Below, piece after piece: positions 1-8,075 of a stretch of 64,000 bases of DNA. Made by a program: the position numbers and the translations under genes. The stretch covers positions 124,001 through 188,000 of the forward strand of contig NZ_FNDR01000002.1 of the NCBI RefSeq assembly GCF_900099805.1, written 5' to 3'. Within the stretch, counting starts at the first letter, position 1; each line of letters begins with the position of its first letter. The notes beneath the pieces are model-generated. The model searched no databases. It saw only the letters and a program-made list of their open reading frames with translations, and was not told the DNA's origin. The DNA is from Variovorax sp. OV700. GTDB lineage: Bacteria; Pseudomonadota; Gammaproteobacteria; Burkholderiales; Burkholderiaceae_C.

Positions 1-152
1 CGCCCAAGACCGATGGCAAGTACAAGCGTGAGGACGTGAGTGATCCAAGCTTCAGCCGCTGGCGCCTCGAAGGCGGCAAGTGGCGACTGTTCTTTTTCAC
101 TTCGCACAAGGGCTGGGCGCTGGATGAGATGAAGAAAGACGGAATGCAGTAG
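1..152 (+). CDS. 3' end of an unrecognised gene (partial)
   Basis: Only the last 49 codons are present. The reading frame begins at base 3 and ends with TAG at 150-152. The fragment is basic and aromatic (a run RWRLEGGKWRLFFF, then HKGWALDEMKKDGMQ at the end) and has no transmembrane look or motif I recognise. The start and most of the protein lie outside the window, so no function can be given. It points toward the acetamidase gene, with a 158-base gap in between in which I see no strong terminator hairpin. Confidence 0.55.
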   Translation, partial: PKTDGKYKREDVSDPSFSRWRLEGGKWRLFFFTSHKGWALDEMKKDGMQ

Positions 153-310
153 CGAGAATTCCGATTCATCTCCAACGTGGGCAGGCGGTCGACCGAGGTC
201 CAGGGCGCTCCCTGTCGACGACGGCCTGGTGGCGGCGCTAGCAGCAGCTGCAGTTCCAAGCTCGGTGGAAAAATTCAATTCCCAGTGAGACACGACACCA
301 CCCCCCGCAG

Positions 311-1552
311 TCAGCGGTTCGTGAAAACGTTCTTGCGGATCGAACCATGGATGCCCCAGTTGGCGTCCACCACCTGCGTCACGCCGAAGTCGGCAGCCAC
401 CGACAGCAGCGCGATGGCCTCGTCCTCGCTCAGGCGGTGCACCGTCATCAGGAATCGGCGCAGCTTGCGGAAGGCGTCGCGCATGGCCGGGTCAAGCGAC
501 GACTTGCCGGCAATCACCGTCTGCGCGTCCGGCCCGAGGGCAGCCAGGTAGTTGGGGTAGGTGAAGCCGTAGACCGACCACAGCTCTTCGGTCTCCAGCA
601 GCGGGTGGTCCAAGCCCTCGAGCAGGGTGCCGCCCAGTTCGGACTGCTTGTGCAGGATGAATTCGAAGTCCCCAGTCAGCGAAGTCTCGATGGCGGTGCC
701 GCCAAGCTCGCTGTCGCCCTGCGCGGCATGCGGATCGCCCACCGAGAAGAACGCGCCGGGCACGGCCACCGGGTAGTACATGCGCGCGCCCTTGCCGACG
801 CGCCAGTCATCGATGTTGCCGCCGGTGTAGCTCGGCGGAATGGAGCTCACGAAGTCTGATTCGGACGGCGCAAGGCCCATGGTGCCGAAGTGCAGCCGGG
901 CCGGCACCTTGACGTTGCGCAGGATGTCTTCGCGCTTGTGCACCAGCGTGTGATCGACGCGCACGCCGGGATAGTCGATCATGGTGTGCACCACGCCATC
1001 GGGGTCGGTCTGCGGCATCCACACGTAGTTGTAGACGGCACGTGCGAAGGGCTCGCCCGAGGTGTCGAGTTCGAAGATCGTCACCACTTCGCGCGGCTTG
1101 GGCTCCTCGATCAGGTCGCGAAAATGGAAGCCCCAGGACGCGGCCACGTTCGAGCCGAAGCAGCGGCCCGCATAGCAATGGTTGCAGCTGGGCCGGGGAC
1201 GCACGTCGAGGATGCGCACCTCCAGCACGTCGCCCGGCTCCGCGCCTTCGATGACGACCGGGCCGGTCAGCAGGTGCACGCCGACGCCCTCGCCCTCGCC
1301 GAGCTTGAAAGGCCCCTCCACGGGACCGGCGCCGCGGCGCGGCACGGCCTTGTGCTCGCGCGTCCACGCGAACACCGACTCGGCGCCGGGGTCGCCGGCG
1401 ATCATGCGCTCGTGGTCGTCGTTGGCATGGTGGGTCAGGGTCTCGATCGTCACTCGGTCGCCGGACTTAACGACCAGCGATGGCGCGACCGCCTTGCTGA
1501 AATAGCCCCAGTGGATGGTTTGGGGGGAGACGGGCAGGATGTGGTGTTTCAT
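311..1552 (-). CDS. Acetamidase/formamidase family protein
   Basis: The 413-residue protein matches the FmdA/AmdA family, cytoplasmic enzymes that hydrolyse short amides such as formamide or acetamide to the acid and ammonia. Family landmarks are the N-terminal THH with DDHE close behind (residues 40-48), LTGPV near 95, a cysteine-rich NHCYAGRCFGSN stretch at 124-135, and GDPHAAQGD at 272-280, where the family usually continues with a glycine and here has SE. The ATG start is the first in frame, 21 bases after the stop of the fused ABC transporter gene, so it is very probably the last gene of a three-gene operon. With an importer beside it, the likely job is releasing ammonia from an imported amide. 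The exact substrate cannot be read from sequence. Confidence 0.92.
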   Translation of the reverse strand: MKHHILPVSPQTIHWGYFSKAVAPSLVVKSGDRVTIETLTHHANDDHERMIAGDPGAESVFAWTREHKAVPRRGAGPVEGPFKLGEGEGVGVHLLTGPVVIEGAEPGDVLEVRILDVRPRPSCNHCYAGRCFGSNVAASWGFHFRDLIEEPKPREVVTIFELDTSGEPFARAVYNYVWMPQTDPDGVVHTMIDYPGVRVDHTLVHKREDILRNVKVPARLHFGTMGLAPSESDFVSSIPPSYTGGNIDDWRVGKGARMYYPVAVPGAFFSVGDPHAAQGDSELGGTAIETSLTGDFEFILHKQSELGGTLLEGLDHPLLETEELWSVYGFTYPNYLAALGPDAQTVIAGKSSLDPAMRDAFRKLRRFLMTVHRLSEDEAIALLSVAADFGVTQVVDANWGIHGSIRKNVFTNR

Positions 1553-1573
1553 GGGTCCTTCAGGGAGCGGGGC

Positions 1574-3220
1574 TCAGGCGGGCGTGGGCATCGAAGCAGC
1601 CGGCAGCACGTCGGCCGACATCACGCTGAGGAATCGGGCGGTTTCGCGTTGCCGCGGGTGCTGCAGCACCTCGAGCGCCGGGCCGCTCTCGACGATGCGG
1701 CCGCCGGAAAGAAACACCACGCGGTCGGCCACCTCGGCGGCAAACCGCAGCTGGTGGGTGGAGATGACCATCGTCAATCCTTCCTCGACGGCAAGCCGGC
1801 GGATCACCTCCAGCACCTCGTTGACGAGTGCGGGATCGAGCGCCGAAGTGGGCTCGTCCAGCAGCAGCACGCTGGGGCCCGGCGCCAGTGCGCGGGCGAT
1901 CGCCACGCGCTGCTGCTGGCCGCCGGACAGGTGGCGCGGCAGCGCTTCGACGCGGTGGGCCAGGCCCACCCGCGCCAGCAGTTCACGTGCGCGCCGGTCG
2001 GCGTCCTCGGCCGTCCAGCCGTGCACCCAGCGCAGCGGGCCGGCCACGTTCTCGCGTGCCGTCAGGTGGGCGAACAGGTTGAACTGCTGGAACAGCATGC
2101 CCACACCCAGGCGCGCGCGCTCGCGGGCCAGGTCGCTCGGGGTCATGAGCTGGCCGTCGGGGCGGTAGCCCAGGCGCTGACCGCCGACATGCACCTGCCC
2201 GGCGTCCCAGCTTTCGAGGTGGTTGATGCAGCGCAGGAGCGTGCTCTTGCCCGAGCCGCTCGGGCCCAGCAGCGCGACCACTTCGCCGGCATGCACCGTG
2301 AGGCTCAGATCCCTGAGCACGGCCTGCGGCCCATAGGCCTTGGACACGCCGCTGATGCGCAAGGCCACCGGCGCGTCAGCCAGCCGCGCAGCGCGTGCCG
2401 CACGTTCGATGGCGGGCGTCATGGGGACTGGCAGCACGGCCGATGCCGCATCTTCGCAATCCGTCGGTGGCACCTTGGCCGCTGCTGCTTTTTCCGAAGG
2501 CGAAGGGCTTGCGGCAGGCAACGCGGTACGATGCCACGGCAGCCACCGCGCCAGTCCGCGCACCGCCTGCGGGCGGTCCAGGTCGAAGCGCGCTTCGAGC
2601 GCCAGCTGCACCAGGCTGATTGCGCCGGTCAGCACCAGGTAAATCAGGCCGGAGGCAAAGAAGACCGAGAAGAAATCGAAGGTCGACGAGGCCAGCTGCG
2701 AGCTGCGCAGCGTGAGCTCCTGCACCGCGATCACCGAGGCGAGCGATGAATTCTTGAGCGTGCTCACCGCTTCGTTGCCCATTGCGGGAATCATCGAGCG
2801 CAAGGCCTGCGGCGCGATGATGCGGCGCATCAGCACGCGCGGAGTCATGCCCAACGCCTGGCCGGCCACCACCTGGCCGCGCTCGACGCCGACCACGCCC
2901 GAGCGGAACATCTCGGCGATGAACGTGGCCTCGTTGAATGCCAGCGCCACGCCGGCGGCCAGCAGGCCGGGCAGCACGATGCCGACATGCGGCAGCGCGT
3001 TGTAGACGAAGATCATCTGCAGGGCCAGGGGGGTGCCGCGGAATATCACCGCATAGCCGCGGGCGAACGTGGCCAGCGGCTTGAAGCGGCTGAGCTGCAT
3101 TGCCGCCAGCAACAGCCCCACCACCACCCCGCCCGCCAATCCGATGCCGGTGGCTGCAAGCGTGAAGGCGATGCCCTGGATCAGGTAGGGCATGGAGAGG
3201 TAATGGAGGAAGAGCTCCAT
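1574..3220 (-). CDS. Fused polar amino-acid ABC transporter permease and ATPase
   Basis: This 548-residue protein joins two transporter subunits that are normally separate. Residues 1-215 are a HisM/GlnP-type permease with several membrane segments and the cytoplasmic coupling loop around 120-146 (GQALGMTP onward). A proline- and alanine-rich linker of about 65 residues follows. Residues 285-530 are a GlnQ-type ATPase with Walker A GPSGSGKST at 319-327, Q-loop FQQ near 377, signature LSGGQQQR at 431-438, Walker B LLLDEP at 452-457 and a switch-histidine STHQ. One polypeptide can therefore supply both membrane and motor parts as a homodimer. The binding protein is encoded just upstream and the amidase just downstream. 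Such fusions are known in Comamonadaceae; substrate identity is inferred only at the level of polar amino acids or amides. Confidence 0.93.
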   Translation of the reverse strand: MELFLHYLSMPYLIQGIAFTLAATGIGLAGGVVVGLLLAAMQLSRFKPLATFARGYAVIFRGTPLALQMIFVYNALPHVGIVLPGLLAAGVALAFNEATFIAEMFRSGVVGVERGQVVAGQALGMTPRVLMRRIIAPQALRSMIPAMGNEAVSTLKNSSLASVIAVQELTLRSSQLASSTFDFFSVFFASGLIYLVLTGAISLVQLALEARFDLDRPQAVRGLARWLPWHRTALPAASPSPSEKAAAAKVPPTDCEDAASAVLPVPMTPAIERAARAARLADAPVALRISGVSKAYGPQAVLRDLSLTVHAGEVVALLGPSGSGKSTLLRCINHLESWDAGQVHVGGQRLGYRPDGQLMTPSDLARERARLGVGMLFQQFNLFAHLTARENVAGPLRWVHGWTAEDADRRARELLARVGLAHRVEALPRHLSGGQQQRVAIARALAPGPSVLLLDEPTSALDPALVNEVLEVIRRLAVEEGLTMVISTHQLRFAAEVADRVVFLSGGRIVESGPALEVLQHPRQRETARFLSVMSADVLPAASMPTPA

Positions 3221-3245
3221 GTCAGTACCGCCCGGCCGTTCCTAA

Positions 3246-3295
3246 GGTACACACAGCCCCTTTGGGGGGCAGCGAACGGAGTGAGCGTGGGGGCC
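3246..3295. repeat. GC-rich intergenic repeat-like segment
   Basis: Between the binding-protein gene and the permease/ATPase gene lies a block with CCCCTTTGGGGGG (short hairpin) followed by GCAGCGAACGGAGTGAGCG and GGGGG. From memory, closely similar segments recur between genes in Comamonadaceae genomes. No second copy occurs in this window, so repeat status rests on recollection and needs a genome search. It could act as a REP-like processing or attenuation hairpin that lowers expression of the downstream genes relative to the binding protein. Confidence 0.45.
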
Positions 3296-3300
3296 TCATG

Positions 3301-4233
3301 TCACTTCGCCACGAGCAGCCGCGGCGCCTCGAGGTTCTCGACCGGCAGTCCGTTCTTCTTGAGCAGTTCGGTATGGATGCCGGCCTTCTGCAAGATCACC
3401 AGCGCGGCCATCACCGCATCGCGGAAGTCGGTCTTGCCCTTGGGCACCGCAATGCCGACCGAATAGGGGATCGTCACCGCGGCCGCCTTCTCCAGCTTGT
3501 CCGGGTAGGCCTTGACGGCACTGTCGACCGTGTTGACGTCGTTGATGTAGGTGTCGGCGCGGCCGGCGAGGATGGCCTGGATGCAGTTCTGGTTGTTGTC
3601 GTAGAGCTGGATCTCGGGCTCGGCCTTGCCCACGGCCTTGCACTGCGGCGCGAGCGCCTGGATCAGCGGCACCTCGACATAGCCCGTGTTCTCGGCCGCG
3701 ACGGTGCCGCAGAGCGAGGCGTTGATGCCGGTGATCTTCTTCGGGTTGCCCTTGGCCACCAGCACGCCGTCGAACACCTTCGAATAGGTGATGAAGTCGG
3801 CCGCCTTGGCGCGCTCTTCGGTAGCGTAGATGTCGGAGATGACGATGTCGGCCTGGCCGGCCTGCAGCGTGGTCAGCAGCGCCGCAAACGTCACAGGCTT
3901 GTAAGTCAGCGTGAAGCCCAGGCAGCCGCCGATGGTCTCGCCCAGGTCGATGTCGAAGCCGATGTACTTGCTCGGGTCCTTGGGATCGATCGTTTCGTAG
4001 CCGGGCGTATGCGGGTTGATCGCGTTGACCAGAGTCTTGCCCTTGAATTGCGGGTATTTGGCTTGCAACGCGGCGCACTCGACGGGCGCTTTGACTGCCT
4101 CGGCCTGGGCCGGCGCGGCGGCCAGTGCGAAGGCCGAAAGGCCAATCGCCGCAATGGCCGCGCCGCGCATGCGGGCCCATACGAAGGCGCGAAGCCGGAC
4201 GCAGCGTCCGGCCGGGAGGGGAAGGTTTTGCAT
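3301..4233 (-). CDS. Amino-acid ABC transporter substrate-binding protein
   Basis: A 310-residue periplasmic solute-binding protein of the SBP_bac_3 type. The ATG at 4233 is chosen because an AGGAG lies 7 bases upstream and because it gives a basic, then hydrophobic signal peptide ending at about residue 44 (PAQA, EA); an open frame extends further upstream but has no ribosome site. After the signal come the typical lobe features: NPHTPGYE, then FDIDLGETI, then ADIVISDIYATEERA. It delivers ligand to the fused permease/ATPase encoded immediately downstream. The 180-base leader carries nested inverted and direct repeats that may be an operator. The ligand is unknown; the amidase in the same operon suggests an amide-bearing or nitrogen-rich compound. 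Confidence 0.9.
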   Translation of the reverse strand: MQNLPLPAGRCVRLRAFVWARMRGAAIAAIGLSAFALAAAPAQAEAVKAPVECAALQAKYPQFKGKTLVNAINPHTPGYETIDPKDPSKYIGFDIDLGETIGGCLGFTLTYKPVTFAALLTTLQAGQADIVISDIYATEERAKAADFITYSKVFDGVLVAKGNPKKITGINASLCGTVAAENTGYVEVPLIQALAPQCKAVGKAEPEIQLYDNNQNCIQAILAGRADTYINDVNTVDSAVKAYPDKLEKAAAVTIPYSVGIAVPKGKTDFRDAVMAALVILQKAGIHTELLKKNGLPVENLEAPRLLVAK

Positions 4234-4261
4234 CGAGGCTCCTGTGGAAACAGCGCGAGTC

Positions 4262-4356
4262 GGCTGGCACCACGCCAGCCTGCTGCACCGCACCATGTGA
4301 GCGTAGGAGCTGCACCGCCGCCGCACTTGTGCGTGGGCGCACGACTGCTTGTGCGG
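4262..4356. promoter_or_regulatory. Candidate operator region of the binding protein-transporter-amidase operon
   Basis: Upstream of the binding-protein gene there is a perfect 7-bp inverted repeat GGCTGGC/GCCAGCC (4262-4268 and 4274-4280, 5-base spacer). Further out are nested inverted repeats CCGCAC/GTGCGG (4321-4326 and 4351-4356) enclosing GTGCG/CGCAC (4329-4333 and 4338-4342). The octamer CTTGTGCG also occurs as a direct repeat at 4326-4333 and 4348-4355, spaced 22 bases, about two helical turns. This is what a dimeric or tetrameric regulator site tends to look like, but no dedicated regulator gene adjoins the operon. The nearest is the Lrp-type gene at 5009-5503. Confidence 0.35.
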
Positions 4357-4414
4357 GTCGGCCAGGAGATTGCCGCCGGCCGGCCAGCGGCTGGGATTGA
4401 CCCCTGCGGCTAAC

Positions 4415-4861
4415 TCAGCCTGGAATGTTCGGCTCGACCAACTGGGCCAGTGCCACAAGCGACTCCTGCCAGCCCAGATAACACATCTCCGCGGGAATCA
4501 CGTCGGGAATGCCTTCCTGCACCACCGACATGTCGGTGCCGCAGGACACCGCGGTCAGCGTCACGGTGGTCTTCATGGTGCCCGGCAGGTTGGGGTCGTC
4601 GAAGCTTGCGTCGTATGCAATGCGCTGGCCGGGGACGAGTTCCAGGTACTCGCCGCCGAACGAATGAGTGTGGCCGCTGCCAAAGGCGGTGAAGGACATG
4701 CGCCAGGCACCTCCGACCACCGGCTCCATGCTGTGGACTTTGCCGGTGAATCCGAAGGGCGGAAGCCAGCGCTCGAAAGCGCCGGGTTCGACGAAAGCAC
4801 GGTAGACCCGCTCCGGCGGGGCGCGCAGCACCCGGTGCAGACGGACGGTGTTGGTAGCCAT
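4415..4861 (-). CDS. SRPBCC (AHSA1/START-like) protein
   Basis: A 148-residue soluble protein of the AHSA1-like SRPBCC fold. The start MATNTVRLHRVLRAPPERVYRAF is typical of the first strand and helix, followed by W32-type and GGAWR features and a C-terminal helix with GWQESLVALAQLVE. Family members bind hydrophobic ligands in a deep cavity; many are uncharacterised stress or polyketide-like proteins, so no substrate is claimed. The ATG at 4861 has an AGGAG-like sequence (TCAGGAGAACACC) just upstream. It lies 147 bases downstream of the Lrp gene and 180 bases upstream of the ABC operon, so it is probably transcribed alone. Confidence 0.85.
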   Translation of the reverse strand: MATNTVRLHRVLRAPPERVYRAFVEPGAFERWLPPFGFTGKVHSMEPVVGGAWRMSFTAFGSGHTHSFGGEYLELVPGQRIAYDASFDDPNLPGTMKTTVTLTAVSCGTDMSVVQEGIPDVIPAEMCYLGWQESLVALAQLVEPNIPG

Positions 4862-5008
4862 GGTGGTGTTCTCCTGAAGTGCAGAGGAAGACCCTCGACT
4901 GACACGACGGACGAGCCCGCGAAAAACTCGACGCAGGCGATCGGCCGCATTCTGCCTTCTTGAATCCGAGTCGCGCGCGACTCGGGCATGGCCCGTCGAC
5001 AGCGCCGG

Positions 5009-5503
5009 TCAGCGCGGGTGCGGAAACAGCCGTTCGATCGGGCAATGCGTCTTGATGAACGGCGACTTGATGACGATGTAGCTGAAGTACTTCGCGATGC
5101 CGATGTTGCTTTCGAGTAGTCCCTCGATCACTTCCTGGTAGTGGTTCACGCCCCGTGTCAAAAAGCGCAGAAGGTAGTCGTACCCGCCGCTCACCAGGTG
5201 GCATTCGAGCACCTCGTCCACATCTCGGATCGCGGTCTCGAAACGCACGAAGTCTTCGCGGTGATGGTCCTGCAGCGTGACCTCGGTGAACACGGTGAGC
5301 GTGTCGCCGAGCTTCTCGAGCCGCAGGTGCGCGCCATAGCCGGCAATGTAGCCGGCCTGCTCGAGCCGCTTCACGCGGATGAGACAGGGGCTGGGGGAGA
5401 GGCCGACCGCATCCGCGAGGTCGACGTTGGTCATGCGCCCGTTCTGCTGCAGCTGCGCCAGGATACGCAGGTCGAGTCGGTCGATCTTGAAAGCTTCAGA
5501 CAT
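5009..5503 (-). CDS. Lrp/AsnC family transcriptional regulator
   Basis: The 164-residue protein has the Lrp layout: an N-terminal winged helix-turn-helix (LDLRILAQLQQNGRMTNVDLA, with SPSPCLIRVKRLEQAGYI as recognition part) and a C-terminal ligand-binding RAM domain (residues about 70-150; LVSGGYDYLLRF is the usual signature). Lrp-type proteins sense amino acids and often regulate the neighbouring catabolic gene. The class III aminotransferase gene ends 70 bases upstream on the same strand, so control of that gene is the simplest inference. The C-terminal IKTHCPIERLFPH tail resembles the TxxxPL tail of this family. Confidence 0.93.
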   Translation of the reverse strand: MSEAFKIDRLDLRILAQLQQNGRMTNVDLADAVGLSPSPCLIRVKRLEQAGYIAGYGAHLRLEKLGDTLTVFTEVTLQDHHREDFVRFETAIRDVDEVLECHLVSGGYDYLLRFLTRGVNHYQEVIEGLLESNIGIAKYFSYIVIKSPFIKTHCPIERLFPHPR

Positions 5504-5573
5504 GGCGGTCCTGAGTAACGGAGAAGGTCCGATTCTGCTTTGCCGGCGGAACTCCGGAACAGTGCTTTCCCGC

Positions 5574-6977
5574 TCAGGCCGCCAGTGCTGCCCGCACGTC
5601 GGCGGCGTCCAGCACTTCGTCGAGCGTTTTCTTCAGGCGCGCGAACATCTGCGCGAACTCATCTTCCGTGAAAGTGAGCGCCGGTGCAAAGCCAAGAATG
5701 TTGTCGCCGAAGGCGCGGAACACCAGCCCATTGCGGTAGCCCGCGGCAAAGATGCGGTCTGACAGGCCCAGCGCCGGATCGAAGCCACGCTTGCTCTGCT
5801 TGTCGCTCACCAGTTCCAGTGCGCCCAGCAGGCCGCGGTGGCGCGAATCGCCCACCAGCGGATGCGCGCGTAGCGCATCGAGCCCGGCCCCGAAGTGGGC
5901 CGCGACGCGCTGGCCATTGGCGAGCACCCCGCCCTCTTCGTACAGGCGCAGCACCTCGAGCGCCACCGCGGCACTCACCGGGTGCGCCGAGTAGGTGGCG
6001 CCGTGGCCCACCGGAACGCCCGCGGGTGCGCCGTCGGCGATGCCGGCATAGACCTTCTCCGAGATCATCGTCGCGCCCATCGGCACGTAGCCCGAGGTCA
6101 GGCCCTTGGCCATGGTCATCAGGTCGGGCTCAACGCCTTCGGCCTCGCAAGCGAACATGGGTCCGGTGCGGCCGAAACCGGTGATGACCTCGTCGACGAC
6201 GAAGAGGATGTCGAGCTCGCGCGCGGCATCGCGCATGGCCTTGAGCCAGCCCTTGGGCGGCACGATGACGCCGCCCGAGCCCTGGATCGGCTCGCAGAAG
6301 AAGGCGGCGACGTTGTCGGCGCCGAGTTCGGCCACCTTGGCGCGCAGCGAGGCCACCGATGCGGCAATCAATGCTTGCGGATCGGCGCCTTGCGCCTGCC
6401 GATACGGGTTGGGCGACGGAATGTAGTGCTGCGTGGGCAGCGGAAGGTCGAAGCCGCGGTGGAAAGCTGGCAAGGCCGTGAGGCCCGCGCCGGTCGACGA
6501 GGAGCCGTGGTAGCCGCGCTCCAGCGCGATGAACTGCTTCTTCGACGGCTTGCCGATCGCGTTGTAGTACTGCACGATGAAGCGCACGGCGGCATCGATC
6601 GCCTCCGAGCCGCCCAGCGTCATGTAGACGCGGGTCAGCGATGCGGGCGTGATCTGCACCAGTTTTTCCGCCAGGCGGATGGCCGGCTCGCTGCTGAAAT
6701 GAAAGTAGCCCGTGGCGTACGGCAGGCGGCGCATCTGCTCGGCCGCGGCTTGCACCACGCTCTCCTGGCCGTAGCCCACGTTCACGCACCAGAGGCCCGC
6801 GAAGGCGTCGAGCAGTTCATGCCCGTTCGCATCCGTCAGCCATGCACCGCGTGCCGAGGCCAGCACGGTGGGGCCGCGCTGCTCGTGCGTGCGCCAGGGC
6901 GAGACGGGATGGATCAGGTGGGCGCGGTCGATGGCGTCGAGCGCGGCGTGGTGCGGCAATGCGGTGGGGTGCGTCAT
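5574..6977 (-). CDS. Class III PLP-dependent aminotransferase (omega-transaminase type)
   Basis: A 467-residue cytoplasmic transaminase. The start at 6977 gives the expected family length and places the family beginning (HLIHPVSPW) at residue 20; a longer open frame begins at 7076 but adds a non-conserved tail. PLP-site features are visible: GGSEAID at 122-128, ERGYHG at 153-158, DEVITGFGRTG with Asp262, and the Schiff-base lysine K291 in MAKGLTSGY. The early PW plus LWCVNVGYG region resembles putrescine- or beta-alanine-pyruvate transaminases (SpuC-like). With the Lrp regulator downstream and an amine oxidase and succinate-semialdehyde-type dehydrogenase nearby on the other strand, a role in amine or omega-amino-acid breakdown is likely; the substrate is not proven. 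Confidence 0.93.
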   Translation of the reverse strand: MTHPTALPHHAALDAIDRAHLIHPVSPWRTHEQRGPTVLASARGAWLTDANGHELLDAFAGLWCVNVGYGQESVVQAAAEQMRRLPYATGYFHFSSEPAIRLAEKLVQITPASLTRVYMTLGGSEAIDAAVRFIVQYYNAIGKPSKKQFIALERGYHGSSSTGAGLTALPAFHRGFDLPLPTQHYIPSPNPYRQAQGADPQALIAASVASLRAKVAELGADNVAAFFCEPIQGSGGVIVPPKGWLKAMRDAARELDILFVVDEVITGFGRTGPMFACEAEGVEPDLMTMAKGLTSGYVPMGATMISEKVYAGIADGAPAGVPVGHGATYSAHPVSAAVALEVLRLYEEGGVLANGQRVAAHFGAGLDALRAHPLVGDSRHRGLLGALELVSDKQSKRGFDPALGLSDRIFAAGYRNGLVFRAFGDNILGFAPALTFTEDEFAQMFARLKKTLDEVLDAADVRAALAA

Positions 6978-7126
6978 GGCGGTGTCGATTTGAAGCGAGA
7001 GCGAAGGAAGCTTTCGATGCCTCCAGCTTAGGCGGCGCGCCGCATGGCGTGGTGCTGCTTTGGGGGTTCTGCACAAAGCACGCTGCGGTTATGCGCCGCG
7101 CCACAGCAGATCATGCGGTGGGCTTT

Positions 7127-8065
7127 TCAGTAGCCCCGCGTGCGATCCACAAGCCCGACCATCGGCTCGCCGGCTTCGAAGCGGCGCAGGTTGTCGAGCA
7201 AGGCTTCGGCGGCGCTCAGCGGCTGCGTCATGCTCGCGATGTGCGGCGTGAGTTCGATGCGCGGATGGCGCCAGAAGGCATGCGTGGGCGGCAGCGGTTC
7301 GGGGTCGGTCACGTCGAGCACTGCATCGCCGATCTGCCCGCTGGCGAGCGCATCCAGAAAGTCGCGCTCCACCAGGTGCGGCCCGCGGCCCACGTGCACC
7401 AGCCCCGCGCCCTTGGGCAGCATCGAGAACAGCTTCGCATCGAGAAAGCCGCGCGTCGAATCGGTGAGCGGCAGCAGGCACACGAGGATGTCGGTGCGCG
7501 CAAGAAAGGCGGGCAGCTCGTCGGCGCCCGCATGGCATTGCACGCCATCGACTTCATGCTGCGAGCGGCTCCATCCCGCGCAGTCGAAACCCAGCGAGAC
7601 CAGCTGCGCCAGCACCGCCTGACCGAGCGAGCCCAGCCCCAGCACGCCCACGCGCCGCTCGCCTGCGGGCCGCACGGGCAGCGGCTTCCACTGCCCTTCC
7701 TGCTGCTGGCGGCGGTACTGCGGCATGTCGCGATGCAGGCCGAGCACCGCGTGCGTCACATACTCGACCATGCCGCGCACGATGCCGGGCTCGACCATGC
7801 GCACCACGGGCAATTCGGGCGGCAGCGCCGCAAAGTCGAACTGATCGACACCGGCGCCCGAGGAAAACAGCACTTCGAGATTCGGAAAGCGCGCGGCCAA
7901 GTCGTCCGGCGGCACCCAGGCCGCGAGAAAGCGCACCCGTGCCGGGTCGCCGATGTCGGGCCAGATGCGAAAGTCGATGTCGGGCCGGTGGCGTCCGAAC
8001 ACCTCGGCCCACTGGCGGCCGCGCACGGGGTCGGACTTGTAGAGAAAGGTGGTGGTCTGCATCAT
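7127..8065 (-). CDS. ghrA: Glyoxylate/hydroxypyruvate reductase A-type 2-hydroxyacid dehydrogenase
   Basis: A 312-residue NAD(P)-dependent D-2-hydroxyacid dehydrogenase of the GhrA subfamily, which reduces glyoxylate to glycolate and hydroxypyruvate to glycerate. The Rossmann motif VGVLGLGSLGQAV lies near residue 140, a basic residue follows in WSRS (NADPH preference), and the catalytic histidine is in ELTPHIASMTQ close to the C-terminus. The subfamily trait of GAGVDQ near residue 88 is present. Two in-frame ATG codons sit at 8065 and 8062. The acetyltransferase gene upstream ends 10 bases before the start, so the two are co-transcribed. Confidence 0.9.
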   Translation of the reverse strand: MMQTTTFLYKSDPVRGRQWAEVFGRHRPDIDFRIWPDIGDPARVRFLAAWVPPDDLAARFPNLEVLFSSGAGVDQFDFAALPPELPVVRMVEPGIVRGMVEYVTHAVLGLHRDMPQYRRQQQEGQWKPLPVRPAGERRVGVLGLGSLGQAVLAQLVSLGFDCAGWSRSQHEVDGVQCHAGADELPAFLARTDILVCLLPLTDSTRGFLDAKLFSMLPKGAGLVHVGRGPHLVERDFLDALASGQIGDAVLDVTDPEPLPPTHAFWRHPRIELTPHIASMTQPLSAAEALLDNLRRFEAGEPMVGLVDRTRGY

Positions 8066-8075
8066 GGCTCCGCCT

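Noticed and set aside
890..2749. A 619-codon open frame on the plus strand opposite the amidase and transporter genes
   Set aside because: High-GC DNA leaves long antisense frames open. The translation is rich in H, Q, R and A with no domain, and the minus-strand genes have full family motifs.
6985..7000. TTGAAGCG upstream of the class III aminotransferase, resembling half of the LacI operator
   Set aside because: Only one half-site; the other half reads AGAGCGAA with no symmetry.
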